Positions 20,706 to 33,000 of a stretch of 64,000 nt of DNA are shown here, in pieces. The notes beneath the pieces are model-generated. The model ran no database searches and was not told the origin of the DNA. It saw nothing but the letters and a program-made list of their open reading frames with translations. A program made the translations under genes and the position numbers. Numbering within the stretch: the first letter of the stretch is position 1; each line of letters starts with the position of its first letter. Origin of the DNA: Enoplolaimus lenunculus (Eukaryota > Nematoda > Enoplea > Enoplida > Thoracostomopsidae); contig JASANG010001457.1 in the NCBI GenBank assembly GCA_030248215.1, forward strand, positions 19,444 through 83,443, in the 5' to 3' direction.

Positions 20706-21618
20706 ATGACGAATCTAACGATGCCAAAAACTTCACATTTTCATCCGACCACTTCGCCGCTATCACAGTCATCGAATGAAACACAAGAAAATGATTGTAG
20801 CCAAACTGCTGTTATTGACAATTTTGCCCAGAATACGGCTGATACAAAAGTAGCTTAGAGATGCGGATTCGGGGCGGAAGGGTCATTGGGAGCCTTAAGA
20901 CCATTTTCGTATATTTTTGCATCCATCCTGGAGTAGTGAAAAATATAAACATCATTCGCTATTTTAAACCCAAAATATCTTGCATATTTATTTTAATATA
21001 TGTGGTGGATCTCAGTACGTGTCAATTCCTCTTGTATTACAATTTTCCACTAAAATAATCCCTTTCGTACGCAATCTCAACCTCAAATTTGAGCTTTTGT
21101 ACAATCTTGTCCCCAACGCGTACGCGAGATTTTCCATGAAATTCCGTTCGTGTTTATTTTAGGCAACTAATATGCAATCAAAACAAAGCAGACAGTCAAG
21201 CGCTAAGACAGTGTCTGGCCGTTCGTCGAATTTATCGCGTCAAACTAAAGAAATCTATCCGATTACGCTCACACGGCAACTTGCATTTGAGCTTGACTCA
21301 AACGCCGGCGAACGGCTCCCAGACGGCACCGTCGATAGTCAGTTTGGTCAATTTGTTCGCCGCGCATGCTCAAATCTACTCGCGGTAGTAATATTCGCAG
21401 CAATAATAACGTTTGTTAGCATCGAAATATACTTTTGGATTAAAACTTCAGAAATACAATCAAACTTGCGTTCGCAGTATTATAAATTTTGCACTTGTAC
21501 CACTGGATATCGACCAAAGTGTAACTGTAGCAGTGATTTTGCCGAAGAATATGTACCGCCGACACCGCCTGCTGTGTATCCGGGTTTAATTTTCAATATG
21601 AATTTAACCAGTCCGTGA
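20706..21618 (+). CDS. Probable single-pass membrane protein, 2 exons, 199 aa, unknown
   Basis: The exons are 20706-20849 and 21163-21618, phase 0. The acceptor TTTATTTTAG is strong; the donor GTAGCT is weak. The N-terminal ~118 residues are polar, Ser/Gln/Thr-rich and without a signal peptide. A membrane segment spans about 119-141 (LLAVVIFAAIITFVSIEIYF). It is followed by a short Cys-rich outer part (CTC...CNC) and a Pro-rich end. A type II orientation is suggested by the basic flank before the segment. No family is recognised. If the weak donor is not used, translation could start at the ATG at 21172 and give 148 residues. Confidence 0.55.
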
Positions 21619-21745
21619 CTGAAATCGCAAAAAAACAAAAATCTGCAATTACGGCGGGTGGCGCCGCCATTCTTATGAACATCTTCACAAACACCTGGCA
21701 CAAATAATTTAGCCGAAACGTTAAAAAACTAATCATAAGAAGGTT

Positions 21746-21921
21746 GGCCAATGTTACTTTAAATGGCGAACAGTAGATTAAGCATATTCCTAAGCCTGAG
21801 CCTAAGCGTTGCAAAAATGTGTTCCTAAGCATAAGCCTAAGCAAAAATGTAATGTAGAATCTAAACCTACTCTTTTATGGACCCACCAGAAACATGGACG
21901 CCTCTTAAAGTAACATGGGCC
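21746..21921. mobile_element. hAT-like MITE carrying TTAGGC repeats, copy 2
   Basis: The ends are GGCCAATGTTACTTTAA and CTTAAAGTAACATGGGCC, flanked by AGAAGGTT (21738-21745) and AGAAGGCT (21922-21929), an 8-bp duplication with one change. The inside contains CCTAAGCCTGAGCCTAAGC and further CCTAAG words. It is the same family as 17240-17428 in the opposite orientation. Confidence 0.85.
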
Positions 21922-22182
21922 AGAAGGCTTGTAGTCAATTCTATAAGTCTTCGTGTACCCTTTAATTTTTAGATACAGGCCATAAACACGGGCCACTTAC
22001 CAGAGGAAGGTTAGGGAAGACAGCCTGTGCGTTGCATAGCATATTCTGACTTTGAAGTGTTGTGGTCTATTAAATTTAGACTTGCTTAGGCAAAAGTCTT
22101 AATAAACATTTGATATACCAGGAATCCAGCACTTTATGAGAGTTGCACATTCGTGCAACTGTGTTGACTAGTTACTTTATTG

Positions 22183-22440
22183 TTAGGGTTGCGCTATACT
22201 TGACGTACGGCGCCGTCCGCAACCGTGCGTTACCCATACGGCGCGTTTCGTCACAGTCCGTTAGCTTGTTCAGCATCGGACACGAGTTGTGTTTATTACA
22301 GCACTGGATACCATTTTGTCTACTTTCATTACCAATCTACGACAATTCGTTGCCCGACTATTTGTCGCCCAACAGTATCCTAAACTCTTTTAATCTATAA
22401 TCGTAAGCGTAATCCTAAGCCTAAGCCTAAGCATAACAAT
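22183..22440. repeat. GC-rich MITE end plus (CCTAAG)n tract
   Basis: TTAGGGTTGCGCTATACT at 22183 matches the end of the element at 20212. Further right, CCTAAGCCTAAGCCTAAGC (about 22411-22430) is the longest uninterrupted telomere-type run in this part of the window. The boundary between the two is unclear. Confidence 0.45.
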
Positions 22441-22579
22441 TGCCGACGAATTGTCAACTCGATGAAATTTCGAATTACATGCTATGAGTCGACGAGTTGT
22501 CAGGCGACGAATTGTCGTAATACCAATACCAGTTATCACATATGGATCGCATCTTCGCATGTCAGTGTCATGCTGAATC

Positions 22580-22935
22580 AGAGCTGCACGCTACCCGCGC
22601 TAAACGGGTGCGGGTAAGATAATTTTAACGCGTGTTACCTGCGCGTAAAGAAACTTAAAGCGCGGGTGAAAATCCGTGATTCTTTACCCGCCTAAATTTT
22701 TTCAAAAAACAACAAACAGCGATTTAAAGAACACATCTAGTAGTAAATCGAGTGACTAAACATCTATACTGAAATTACACAATTGTATTGAACACAGAAG
22801 AAAAAAGGGCGGGCAAAATCTGGTAGTGGGTAATGTAATGTTACGCGGGTATACTCGAGGGTAAAAAAATAAAATTAGTTTCCGCGGGTAAAGCGCAGCG
22901 CGGGTAAAAAAACTTTACCCACTTACGCCTCTGTA
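22580..22935. repeat. Repeat with GCGGGTAAAG words at both ends
   Basis: CTACCCGCGCTAAACGGGTG-like words at 22590-22690 and GCGGGTAAAGCGCAGCGCGG-like words at 22880-22925 face each other around an AT-rich centre. This resembles the ends of the repeats at 8894 and 13290. It is non-coding. Confidence 0.45.
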
Positions 22936-22944
22936 CTGCATTTC

Positions 22945-23009
22945 TATTAAGTTTACACTATTGCAGTCCCACAGAAAAACGTTCCGCCCCTGATCTTTAT
23001 ACATGGGCC
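22945..23009. mobile_element. hAT-like MITE right end, ATGTATAGAA family
   Basis: ACTATTGCAGTCCCACAGAA then TCCGCCCCTGATCTTTATAC and ATGGGCC reproduce the right end of the elements at 19511 and 31532. The left part is missing. Confidence 0.55.
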
Positions 23010-23200
23010 GATACTTTTAATTTCACAGTATTTTCAGTTAAATTGAGCTGAATTTTATTGCATACCATTGAAGAAATAGAGACTCTATTGTGTAACCAAG
23101 GAGTTGTTGCGATTAATACTGAACGTACCAAAGAAACAGGCTAATAAAGACTAAATAGAGGCTCTACAGGATAATATATATATTCTTTTCGTATGTGAGG

Positions 23201-23250
23201 CAGGCACGTAGCCAGCTCACTTTGCTAGGGGGGCGGGGCTAAATCTGTCG
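23201..23250. mobile_element. Left end of a CAGGC-CGTAGCCAG hAT-like MITE
   Basis: CAGGCACGTAGCCAGCTCAC followed by a TTTGCTAGGGGGGC stretch repeats the start of the element at 7240. The right end was not found. Confidence 0.45.
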
Positions 23251-23722
23251 GATTTTAGCTTGTCTATTTAATATTAAAGATTTTGTACCGTCAGGATTAT
23301 AGGATCAGTTTTGATGACTCGACAGCAGTGTGTCTACGGTAGTCACCGCTTATTGTGGCGCACATAACGAAACTGAGGCATTTGCAAATGCGAAACAAAC
23401 TTATTCACACAGTTGTACCAGAGTGTGATACAGAATATGTGACAGCAACAAATATGAACATTGATTTTCTGGGCCCATACTCTCAAATGCGGATCTCAAA
23501 ATTGGTACAGAAGTACGCCAAATCAAATATGAAAAATGTGCTCAATTTCGAACCGTACCATACAATGGTTTGTAAAGTTACTAAACCTATCACCAACTTA
23601 TAGTAGGTGTTGAGAATACGGGCCCTAGTCAAGAGTTGACATGTTTACTAAACTAGCAGTGAGTGCTAGGAAACCCAATTAAGTAATAGGGGTAGAGCAT
23701 TGACACATATTTATTTGACTGA

Positions 23723-26700
23723 CTATAATTGTTTATATGAGGAATTGTCTGAATAAAATGTCCACGGTCGGTTCTTTAGCGAAAAACAAAGCGGTATTTT
23801 GTCTTGTTCACTGCTGCTTAAATTATCACAAAGATGTTTTGCTTGTTGATGCATTGGGAAACCGAAATGTATATAATCAATGTAGTATGTTGTGAAAATA
23901 ACGTTAAACAGTGTTAAATTTGAAAATATTTCATTTGTGTATCTTTCAGTCTTTTGAGAGCCGCTAACATGACTTGCAGATACGTTCATGAACGGAAGCG
24001 CCCTAAAATGATAAAGATTTAAACTTCTTATTAAAGATCTATTGTGCTTATACATACAGCACCTATCACCAGGTAATAGGTCTTCAAACTGACGAACTTG
24101 TGCGGTTGCGGATCGCAAGTTTAGCGCAGAAGGAAAGCAAATCAAATGAGAACAGTGTATGAGAATTCGAGGATCACCATCCGTTTATCTCATACCAAAA
24201 ACACAATGCTGGAGCTAGTACCCAGTTGCCCATACCAGGGGGCGTCTCGGCCTGTTAGAGGCGCTCACTACGATTGACCCAACGAATGTTTACTTACACC
24301 ACTAAAAGTCAAACCAAATACTGTCCATTTCACAACATTGAGAGGCTTTTAAACGTATTCAATCTATAGTAGAACACAATTTTTTCGACGTAATTTAAAG
24401 CATTGAATACGTTTTATATTGTAACCATGATCTCAGTAGACGGCACGGGGCCTTGGAGAACCATAAAGAGTCTGGGTGGGGCCTCGTTTGATCGTATGGG
24501 CGAATCAGTGAATGAAGTGGGGGGTAGGTCTGGCGAGGCGTAGCCTCGGCACTGAAAAACTGACTGAATCTATGCATATTCTGTTAAAAAGAACGAAAAT
24601 TTAAAAACAATAGCCTAGAAGGTTAAAGCTGCGTTTGTTGTAAATACTTGCCAAGCGATTAGGCGCGCGGTCAGGATTTCATGTCGAGAGGATTACGCGA
24701 AAACCTGAAAAAGTACGTTTTTCGTTCGTTCAGAAATTTGTGGGTTTGATTGTTATGGGAGAATGGTGGATATAAAGTCATCAATCTCTAGAATCAATAT
24801 AACATAGCCCAAGCCGTGATTCAGCGCAGTACTGTATTAAACCGGTCTGAAGTGGAATTAAAGCTTGGGCTAGCACAACTCGAAATTGGAATGAATTGCG
24901 GCTTGGGTTACGACATATCTTCCCTTGGCAAATGATGTCAGCCTACAATTTACGCTGGCCCGTTGCCAGCAGAAGATATGCTATGGGAGGTAACGGGCAA
25001 AACAATTTTAAGACAGGCATGCGGTTGGTTTCACAAGAATTAGCGGGGGTTAAAACATTTCTATGTGCGATCAAAATTTTTCCAGAGGGATAAGCCACCC
25101 TGGCCAACGTTTGGCCACGAGCGCAATCAATCTTACCTCGAACTGCCCCAACCCGTTCGCGTTAACCGTTTCGTGATTCCATATTTTTCCATCAGTTGTC
25201 GACTGGCTTCTTTGAAGTTTTCGGTTTTATTATAGTACATCACAGTATAATCATTAAGATGTTGTTGAAAATCACAAAACCAATACTGTGGATAGAAATG
25301 ATTTTTTGACTGATCTGCAGTTTCGGGTAGCGAATGATTACGCGATGACGCGATTAAAAAGCGTTGATTTTGCGTCGCAAAGCATCCAATTGAACCGACT
25401 GCACAAAAGTGACACGTGTATACGTCACGATTGATACATTTGTCAATATATCCGGAAATAAATCTGGTTATCGGGTCTCGTAGCAGTAAAAACCGATGCC
25501 ATGACTTTGATTTCCACATATTCAGTGTCCTAGAATAAAGTGCAATTAGTATTAATGAAACTGAAAAAAGCAGAAGCTTATACAAGCAGAGTGATGGGAT
25601 ATAAACCGTCCTGAAATTTCTGAACATACAAGAAAAATTAGGTTTTAACTGCAGTAAACGCAAACACTGCATCGGTTGATAAAAAGTAGTACCATTGTGC
25701 CGAGAGAACGATAGAGGTGATTCATCACAGCTCGAAGTTTTTAGGGGGACAATATGACACTTTTAATAGGCTGCAACTATTTACATCAATTTTCTCCCGT
25801 ATAAAATTTTTTGGTGATAAAATGATAAAATCCCTACCTTACAATTTTTGCGTTTCAGACTATTTGACAACCCGCCCGACCCAGTCAGAAATTATGGGGA
25901 TCCGCCTCTGGTTACAATACCTATTATACGTGACAAGTTTTTGCGGAGACAAGGTAAAACAGTTAGTCCGTTTCTCGCGAAAGCGGTATAAAAGGCTTAA
26001 AAATTAAAGATTTTCGTTAACCACATATGTTTAGTCATTTATTATGTTCTTTCCTGTGACTTTCAAATTTCAAAACTACTCCATTAGTAGTACTGAACGG
26101 GCTTTTTACTGCTGAATGCAACAAAAGATTCAAAATAGCGAAGCAATAGGTCGATTTCTGCGTAAGCCAAAGACAGACTTTCGGTTATACCGTGGATTGC
26201 ACTCTTGACGAATTATCACTTGTAGATAACAGATATGGCGAAGCTGCTGGGAACATATTACGTATACTCAAGGATTTGACCATAAGACGTATGCTGTAGC
26301 CTGACCTCAACCTAAACATGATTCCAATTTTAATCTTGAGCCTAAGCTTAAACATAAACCTAAACCAAAGCCTCACGGTTTCTACGACCCCCACACTCTG
26401 TGTCTAGCTAATGGCCATTCTGCTGTTAACATGGACCAGGTGCTACCTACTCAGACATCCGTCACATAAGTGACTAAACATTTGCGGTTATATTAAGTAA
26501 AAATGTTAGTATTGTAAAAGATATTGAAAAACAATAAGTAAAAATGTTAGTATTGTAAAAGATATTGAAAAACAATAAGTAAAAATGTTAGTATTGTAAA
26601 AGATATTGAAAAACAATAAGTAAAAATGTTAGTATTGTAAAAGATATTGAAAAACAATAAGTAAAAATGTTAGTATTGTAAAAGATATTGAAAAGCAATA

Positions 26701-28422
26701 AGTAAAAATGTTAGTATTGTAAAAGATATTGAAAAACAATAAGTAAAAATGTTAGTATTGTAAAAGATATTAAAAACAATAAGTAAAAATGTTAATATTG
26801 TAAAAGATATTGAAAAACAATAAGTAAAAATGTTAGTATTGTAAAAGATATTGAAAAACAATAAGTAAAAATGTTAGTATTGTAAAAGATATTAAAAACA
26901 ATAAGTAAAAATGTTAATATTGTAAAAGATATTGAAAAACAATAAGTAAAAATGTTAGTATTGTAAAAGATATTGAAAAGCAATAAGTAAAAATGTTAGT
27001 ATTGTAAAAGATATTGAAAAACAATAAGTAAAAATGTTAGTATTGTAAAAGATATTGAAAACAATACACAGCACCGAAATTAACCTTTCATCTATCGGAT
27101 TTTGAGGTAATCGATCTTCAACATTTATACATGCGGGCATAAAATGAATGTACCAAACGTTGGTTGTAATCAAATTAAGCCAATAATCGCTAATGTTCCT
27201 CAGGATTGCGCGGCACAACAGTGCTTAAATTTATGTTGGTAACTGATGTTTGTCTCACATGAATAGTTTGCGCAAGATTTAAATTCAAGTCAAGACAGAC
27301 TGAGCTAAGTTGATCCCAGTATACTCAATGTGAGACGGGGTTACGAATTTACGCAGTAGTCGCAATAATTTTCATGTGAGGGACGACGAAAAGTGCAATT
27401 TCATTCTGGACTACGTATATACAAAATTTATAATCAATATTTTCAGTCTATAAACTGAAAATATTGAACAGTGTTGTATTTTCCATGAAGCAATAAATAT
27501 ATTTTACAATTTATTTCATTCAAATTTTTGAATTTGCTTCTGACATACGTATTTTAAACATAACTTCATCCGAGTCTTCGTCGATGCGTATATTTAGCAG
27601 ACTTTTGCTTAGGTTTATATAGCTTTGGCTTTAGGATTAGGGCAAAGGAACGAAACCTGGACCCGTAGATATACAACAAACATGATCTATTCTGTACATC
27701 TCGACGAGCTGAATTCAGCGGTATCAGTTTTATGGCTTCATTACCAACATGGTCTCGAAATAATAATGAACATGAAACACTCGTAGATTTAAAGAACAAG
27801 TATCTATCACTCACATGCTCGTAACACATAACCTATTCCAGTTTTATTCCTTGTACAAATTTGGTACTCGGTTTACATGTATTTAGCTAAAAAATTGCTT
27901 ACCGCGAAACTGCGTGTTAGAATTTTTAGGTATTCCGCAAAAAAACACTTTGACATCAGTGTACATCGTCGGCGGCGGCAAATCAGCTCCAGCAGGAAAT
28001 AAACCTGGGCTAAACGAGGGCCAAATCATCGAATCCTCTAGCGCATCTGTTTGAAATGAAGCTATATCATCATTTGTTAAGTTATCTTTATGGTTGGATG
28101 AATTAAACTCTACTAATGTCCCATTTGCTAATTGAATTGCATTAATAATTCTTCCGTTTTGCAGAACAACTTTACTGATTTTCATTGCTGGCGTGTTTGT
28201 TGTTTGCTTTATACCAAGTTCCCTTGCGTTTCGTATGAGTCCATGACTTCCGTATTCTGAAATCTTGCCACTAATGTCAGCTAAAGGTACCGCTTCTAGA
28301 GCTGGAACGAGCTCGTTATCAGTAAAGTTGATATAACATAACAGCACCAAAGGATACATCAAATACGCGGCGATTAACAGTTTTTTCAGATTTAGTCTTG
28401 TCTTTTGAGGAAAACGTTCCAT
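23723..28422 (-). CDS. Carbohydrate sulfotransferase (Sulfotransfer_2-like), 4 exons, 443 aa
   Basis: The exons on the minus strand are 28422-27903, 27223-27085, 25529-25137 and 24002-23723. The phases 1,2,2 close exactly to 444 codons with stop. It is a type II Golgi-type protein with a membrane anchor at about 13-32. The conserved block WPSFSPGLFPAG precedes the 5'-phosphosulfate loop region IPKNSNTQ (164-171). The 3'-phosphate motif is RDPITRFIS (237-245) with both Arg and Ser present, followed by GYIDKC. The Cys-rich insert and FYPQYWFCDFQQHL are typical of the nematode family. The last exon ends YYIDYIHFGFPM plus a tail. It would transfer sulfate from PAPS to a sugar chain in the secretory pathway; the substrate is unknown. 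AATAAA (minus) lies just after the stop. The paralogue upstream at 33001-40762 has the same structure. Confidence 0.87.
26495..27066. repeat. 41-bp minisatellite (~14 units) in sulfotransferase intron 2
   Basis: The unit begins AAGTAAAAATGTTAGTATTG and recurs every 41 bases (26495, 26536, 26577 and on), with a few 40-base variants. It ends only about 18 bases from the donor of exon 2 (27085). The long minus-strand frames through it (NIFYNTNIFTYCF repeats) are products of the repeat and not genes. Confidence 0.95.
27434..27467. repeat. Perfect 14-bp hairpin
   Basis: TCAATATTTTCAGT and its exact inverse ACTGAAAATATTGA are separated by six bases. It is in intron 1 of the sulfotransferase gene. 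No terminator or known RNA role can be claimed. Confidence 0.6.
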
Positions 28423-29642
28423 TATCAGAGATTAGATTGTCTTGTGAATAGATATCATAAAGCTGATACCAAGCAGTATATCTGGCGTATATTGATAATT
28501 GTTATACGAAACAAATAGAAATGCCAGCTACAATAAGTCGCAAGAGCAATTCGGTCACAAATAGCTTTGAAATATATGCATTTGCAAATACTAGTAACTA
28601 TCATTAGTTAGTAATATATATGTTTTCAAACTCACTAAGTTGTGCAGTTTTTGAGCTCAAAATTAGTACAGGAGTAGAACAAATCATACGCGAAGAATGG
28701 TCTGAATTTGAAGCCTCGCCATTCACTGGTTCAAAAGTTACAAGACCTATCACCAACTGGTGATAGGTGGTACACACGTTTCAGAATACGGGCATTGATA
28801 TCGATTTACTGTGTACGTGTGAACACATTTGCAAGTTGCTTTAACTTCTGATGTTGATTGATTGGCCAATCTGAAACTTTGTTGCCTATCGCTTCTTGAA
28901 TCTATTCAGACCTTTTGAATGCATGCATAAATCTGAACTCATTCAGGTGTCATAATTTGCAGACTGCAGTATGACTGACAGGATCAGTTTTGTATCTACC
29001 GAGCATTAGTAGAAATTGCAGAAATTGAAAGCGTTTTAAAGTGAACAAATTTCAATGCAAACCGTCTTCACGTGTGACTGTTACCCGCAGCTAAAGTGTG
29101 CAACTGCAAGCTTTGGTCGAAAACTCATTTGCAAAACTTGCAGCTGCAATTTTTGACATTGCAACATACGCAAGGAATTAATTCTTAATTCATTTTGGAA
29201 CATTGTTGCAGAGTAAATTAATTTATAAACATAGTTGAACTGGCGATAGTATATACATAACTTAAGTTTTACATTTAATGACATCGTCGGCACATTCACA
29301 TGTTGTGTCAAGATTCCCAGTGAAAACGACACTGCTGCGCAAATACTGGCTCTGATACGCTTTCCCCAATATTTAAATTAAGGCTTTAGAGATAAGCTTA
29401 AGGTTGGGCGTAAGAAAAGGTTTAGGCAAAGGTAAGTGTGTTCGGAAACCTAAGCCTGAGCTTGAGTCTTTCTTCAAAGCACGATAATTTCAATGTGAGC
29501 GCAAGTGAACGTTAACAAAGTTCGACAACATGTTGAATATAAACTATAGAATAAACAACTCTCGGAATTATCAACTATAGCACAAAACGTTGAATGAGTC
29601 GGGTGTAGTAATAATGGATTTGTGGGTGTGGCGCAGTAAATA
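28423..29642. other. Upstream region of the 443-aa sulfotransferase gene with repeat debris
   Basis: At 28656-28800 is a repeat related to 23480-23620, ending in a near-palindrome CCTATCACCAACTGGTGATAGG. At 29050-29190 is a fragment of the CACGTGCAAG family. At 29380-29465 there are degenerate CCTAAG words. No gene is seen. Confidence 0.4.
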
Positions 29643-30085
29643 CTGTAGTGATGGAATAAAAGAGGGGGTAATAAGAGGGTGTCTTCATTTTGAGTCCCAA
29701 TCAATAAGAGTCCGTATCCCTAATAATATTCTGTAAAAGCGGACAGAGTCTTTAATTCCTAATTAGAGTGCATAACATTAATTATCGCAAATTGTAGTGC
29801 ATATATGACTACAGCACCAAATCCGTTTGAGGTCAAAAGTTTAAAGCATAGGTAAGTTGTGAAAATACATTCCTAAGTATAACCTTACATTATCGCTCAA
29901 GCTTTTGATACAAGACAAATAAATGTTTAATTCAACGGATAATTGCACTAACGGATATATATCGGTGACGAAGAGCGGTGGAGCGTGAGTTAAAAATAAA
30001 TAACAGTCTGGAACCGAATGACAAGGGGTTGTCCTCTGGAGAGGCTCAATAAATATCAGTCCCCCTGTTATTCGGGTCACTACAG
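29643..30085. mobile_element. TA-type (Tc1/mariner-like) MITE, 443 bp, copy 1
   Basis: It begins CTGTAGTGATGGAATAA and ends TTATTCGGGTCACTACAG, flanked by TA on both sides (TA target duplication). It shares end, length and internal text (GAGTCCGTATCCCTAAT) with the copy at 31793. There is no transposase frame. Confidence 0.85.
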
Positions 30086-31531
30086 TAATCGATTTTGTTT
30101 GACCATGCTAAAAATTGAAAATTTATAACAATATAAACATAGATAGGTACATCATTGCGGCACGCTCCAAAAAATCAAGATTCACTGCACTTTATAACCC
30201 ATGTAAAAATCACGGGCGGAACGTTTCACTGCGGGGCTGCAACGGAGTAAGCTTAAGTTTCAGACTAATTTTTGCTTAGGATTTGACTTAGGTTTATTGA
30301 CCCATGATTCATCGTGATCCATAAAAATTCCCAAAAATTTAAATCAACGACTCGACCCATCTTCAAGTCTATAGAGTGTACTTTTTTAAAAAAGATATTT
30401 ATCTCTATAAACTAAGTCAAGTCAGCGTGGTTGCAAATTTGCAAACCTGAAATATTCCTTACTAAACTTTTTAAGAATGTTTTCTAATTTACATATATAT
30501 GTTGTCTAGTGTTTATGTATTAATGGAAAGTTATGGTATGCAATTCCGTGATATCTTGAAGAGTATTAAACGACTGCTGCACAAAAAATAGTTTGACGAC
30601 TATCAAAAACATATCGAAAAGATGCTTTACTGCTACGTTTTTAACGCAAAATGTTTACTTCACTGAAATTTTTGTGCAGGTCAATTGCAAGCTTAATCCA
30701 TAACCCGCTGTCCTCGCCCAAATGAAACACGAAGGAAGTAATAAAGGTCTGAGGTCCCTATTTCAATCTCGATAATATGAGCCTATTTCCCTAATTAGGG
30801 TCCGTATTTAGGTGGAGTCCAGAATTACTAATGATTTCATAAATGCAAATTATGGGTCATCCACGTTAAAACGCACGCACTAGTGTAAAACGTTTTCCAA
30901 CTACCTTGTTTGGAAGTATGTATAAAATTATATTCCGGTTTGGGATTTGAGACAATACCAGTAGTGTAGTTTAGGACGTGTTAAACGTCCTTACTCCCTA
31001 CTGAAGGAGTCAAGACAAAACAAATGCGTTTTCAGGACTTCAGGACGCTTGCAACCTCTTTTAACAGCACACAAACACTGCTTATATATGCGTACACAGT
31101 AGCGCGCAAATTTTTCAACATTCCTTCTCAGTCACTGACAATCAATGTATGCGTATCCGGGGCTGAAACTTTTTCAGGAGGGGCTCATTGCTATGTATAC
31201 GGCGTGTTAAATGTGCTGATAGTTTCTAAACAACCTGTGGACTTTTTAAGTACTGCAACAACCGAATTTCCGGGAACAACGTAGGGCCAAAAATGGGTAG
31301 GACAATTTTTTACAGTACCGCTTGCGTTATAACTTGCGCCAATTAGATAGCACAAACCCTTAGAGCGGCGCTAGGCTTTCGGTGCCGTGTGCCACAACCA
31401 TATCTTGAAAGAAAGTACCTAAAGTATATAACTGTCAACTTACACCATACTGAATTGGCAGGGGGGTTGCTGTAAGAGGGTATTTAAATATCGGTTCCCC
31501 CTATTATTCTGGCCACTCGTACATGTTCTGC

Positions 31532-31741
31532 GGTCCATGTATAGAACAGGGCAGGAACAGTAGTATAAGCATATTCCTAAGCCTACGCCTAAGCCTAAGC
31601 CTAAGCGTACGGATGTGCCTATTCCAAAGCCTTTGCCTAAGCCTGCCTAAGCCTAAGCCAAGCTAAAAATAAGTCTAAAGCTTAAGCTAACTCTGTTACA
31701 CCCCGCGATAAAAACTTCTGGCCCTCTTCTATACATGGGCC
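31532..31741. mobile_element. hAT-like MITE with TTAGGC repeats, ATGTATAGAA family (best copy)
   Basis: The ends are GGTCCATGTATAGAACAGGG and CTATACATGGGCC, with an exact 8-bp duplication TGTTCTGC on both sides (31524-31531 and 31742-31749). The inside contains a long (CCTAAG)n stretch at about 31574-31612 and 31636-31660. It is 210 bp and non-coding. Confidence 0.9.
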
Positions 31742-31792
31742 TGTTCTGCTATTTGAAAGCGGCTTTGAAGAACAAATAAAAAAACTAGCTTA

Positions 31793-32235
31793 CTGTAGTG
31801 ACCCGAATAAGAGGGGGGTAATAAAAGGGCTCCCCATTTTGAGTCTCAATCAATAGGAGTCCGTATCCCTAATATGAGTCCGTAAGTGGATAGAGTCCCT
31901 AAACCCTAATTAGAGTCCATAAATATCAAGTATCCCTAATTATAGCGCATAAATGACTCCAAGATCAAACAAAGTTGTGTTCGAAACTTTAATGCGTACT
32001 TAAGTTAGAAAGTATGTTCTTATGTATAACATTGCACTATCGCTCAAGCTTTTGACGCAAGGCAAAAAATATTTAATTCAACGGATATAGTTGCAATACC
32101 GGATATATATCAGTAACGAAGGGTAGCGGAGAGCGGGTTGAAACTAAATAACAATCCGTAACCGAATAACAGGGGGGAACCCTCTGAAGAGGCCAAATAA
32201 ATATCAGTCCCCACCTCTTATTCGAGTCATTACAG
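31793..32235. mobile_element. TA-type (Tc1/mariner-like) MITE, 443 bp, copy 2
   Basis: It begins CTGTAGTGACCCGAATAAGA and ends CTTATTCGAGTCATTACAG between TA dinucleotides. It has exactly the same length as copy 1 at 29643 and the same orientation. It is non-coding. Confidence 0.85.
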
Positions 32236-32595
32236 TACGTTTGATTGAAAAAAGTGTACAAACTAGACCGGTTTTTATTCCTGGTGTAATTATTTATGCA
32301 ATTCATTGAAGTTTACCACTGAAAAAATGCTAGCCGAGGTTACGATGCACCATCAGTAATCCACAACATCACAAAATACGGTGCATGGGGTATTTTCGCC
32401 GCCGCGAAATTAATTCTTTGTTCTGAAATTTGTTTGCATGAAGATATTAGCGCAAGAATTACATAGCTACAATGGTTCTCAAATTACTCAACTCGTGCTG
32501 AGTGTTTTAGCTTTATTAATATCATTGTCATCATCATCATCATCATCAATTTTTCACCAGTAAAGAACAATTTTTTAGTAAAATTATACCCAAAA

Positions 32596-32737
32596 CGGAC
32601 CCGTAGCCAGAGAGGAGCCTGATGGGTTCAGCCTACCAGGAAAAGTATTTATCCCCGTTTGTATAAGGTTATTTCAACCGCATAAGTACCTTAAATTGTT
32701 TTCGCCTCCCTAGCATGTTGAGCTGGCTACGGGCCTG
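32596..32737. mobile_element. hAT-like MITE, CGTAGCCAG family, 142 bp
   Basis: The ends are CGGACCCGTAGCCAG and CTGGCTACGGGCCTG with exact 8-bp duplications ACCCAAAA (32588-32595 and 32738-32745). The family is that of 7240-7406, with a different internal length. It lies just downstream of the 515-aa sulfotransferase gene. Confidence 0.85.
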
Positions 32738-33000
32738 ACCCAAAATCTGGCCTAAAGCATGAACAATACAAATACTCGTCTTCATTCTGTAACCAGAAGG
32801 TAAAACGTTCAGTAGGCGATCAGTATATGAAAGAATAAACCTTTCTCAAGTTTTGCTGGAAGCGAAGCTACAGCCCTACTCTTTAGCTGGATTTAACTGG
32901 CGGACGTCCGTGTTTAACTGTTGTGCATTGTTGTACTATTTCAAAACTAAATCAACCCAGAGTGCTTCATAAATTTTACGTCTTGCGCCGTCCGCACGCA

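Noticed and set aside
26670-27218. Minus-strand hydrophobic repeat protein
   Set aside because: It is the translation of the 41-bp minisatellite; only its first part (27085-27223) is real, as exon 2 of the sulfotransferase.
31024-31284. 86-residue plus-strand frame
   Set aside because: It has no signal peptide, domain, splice partner or homologous feature; it is likely chance.
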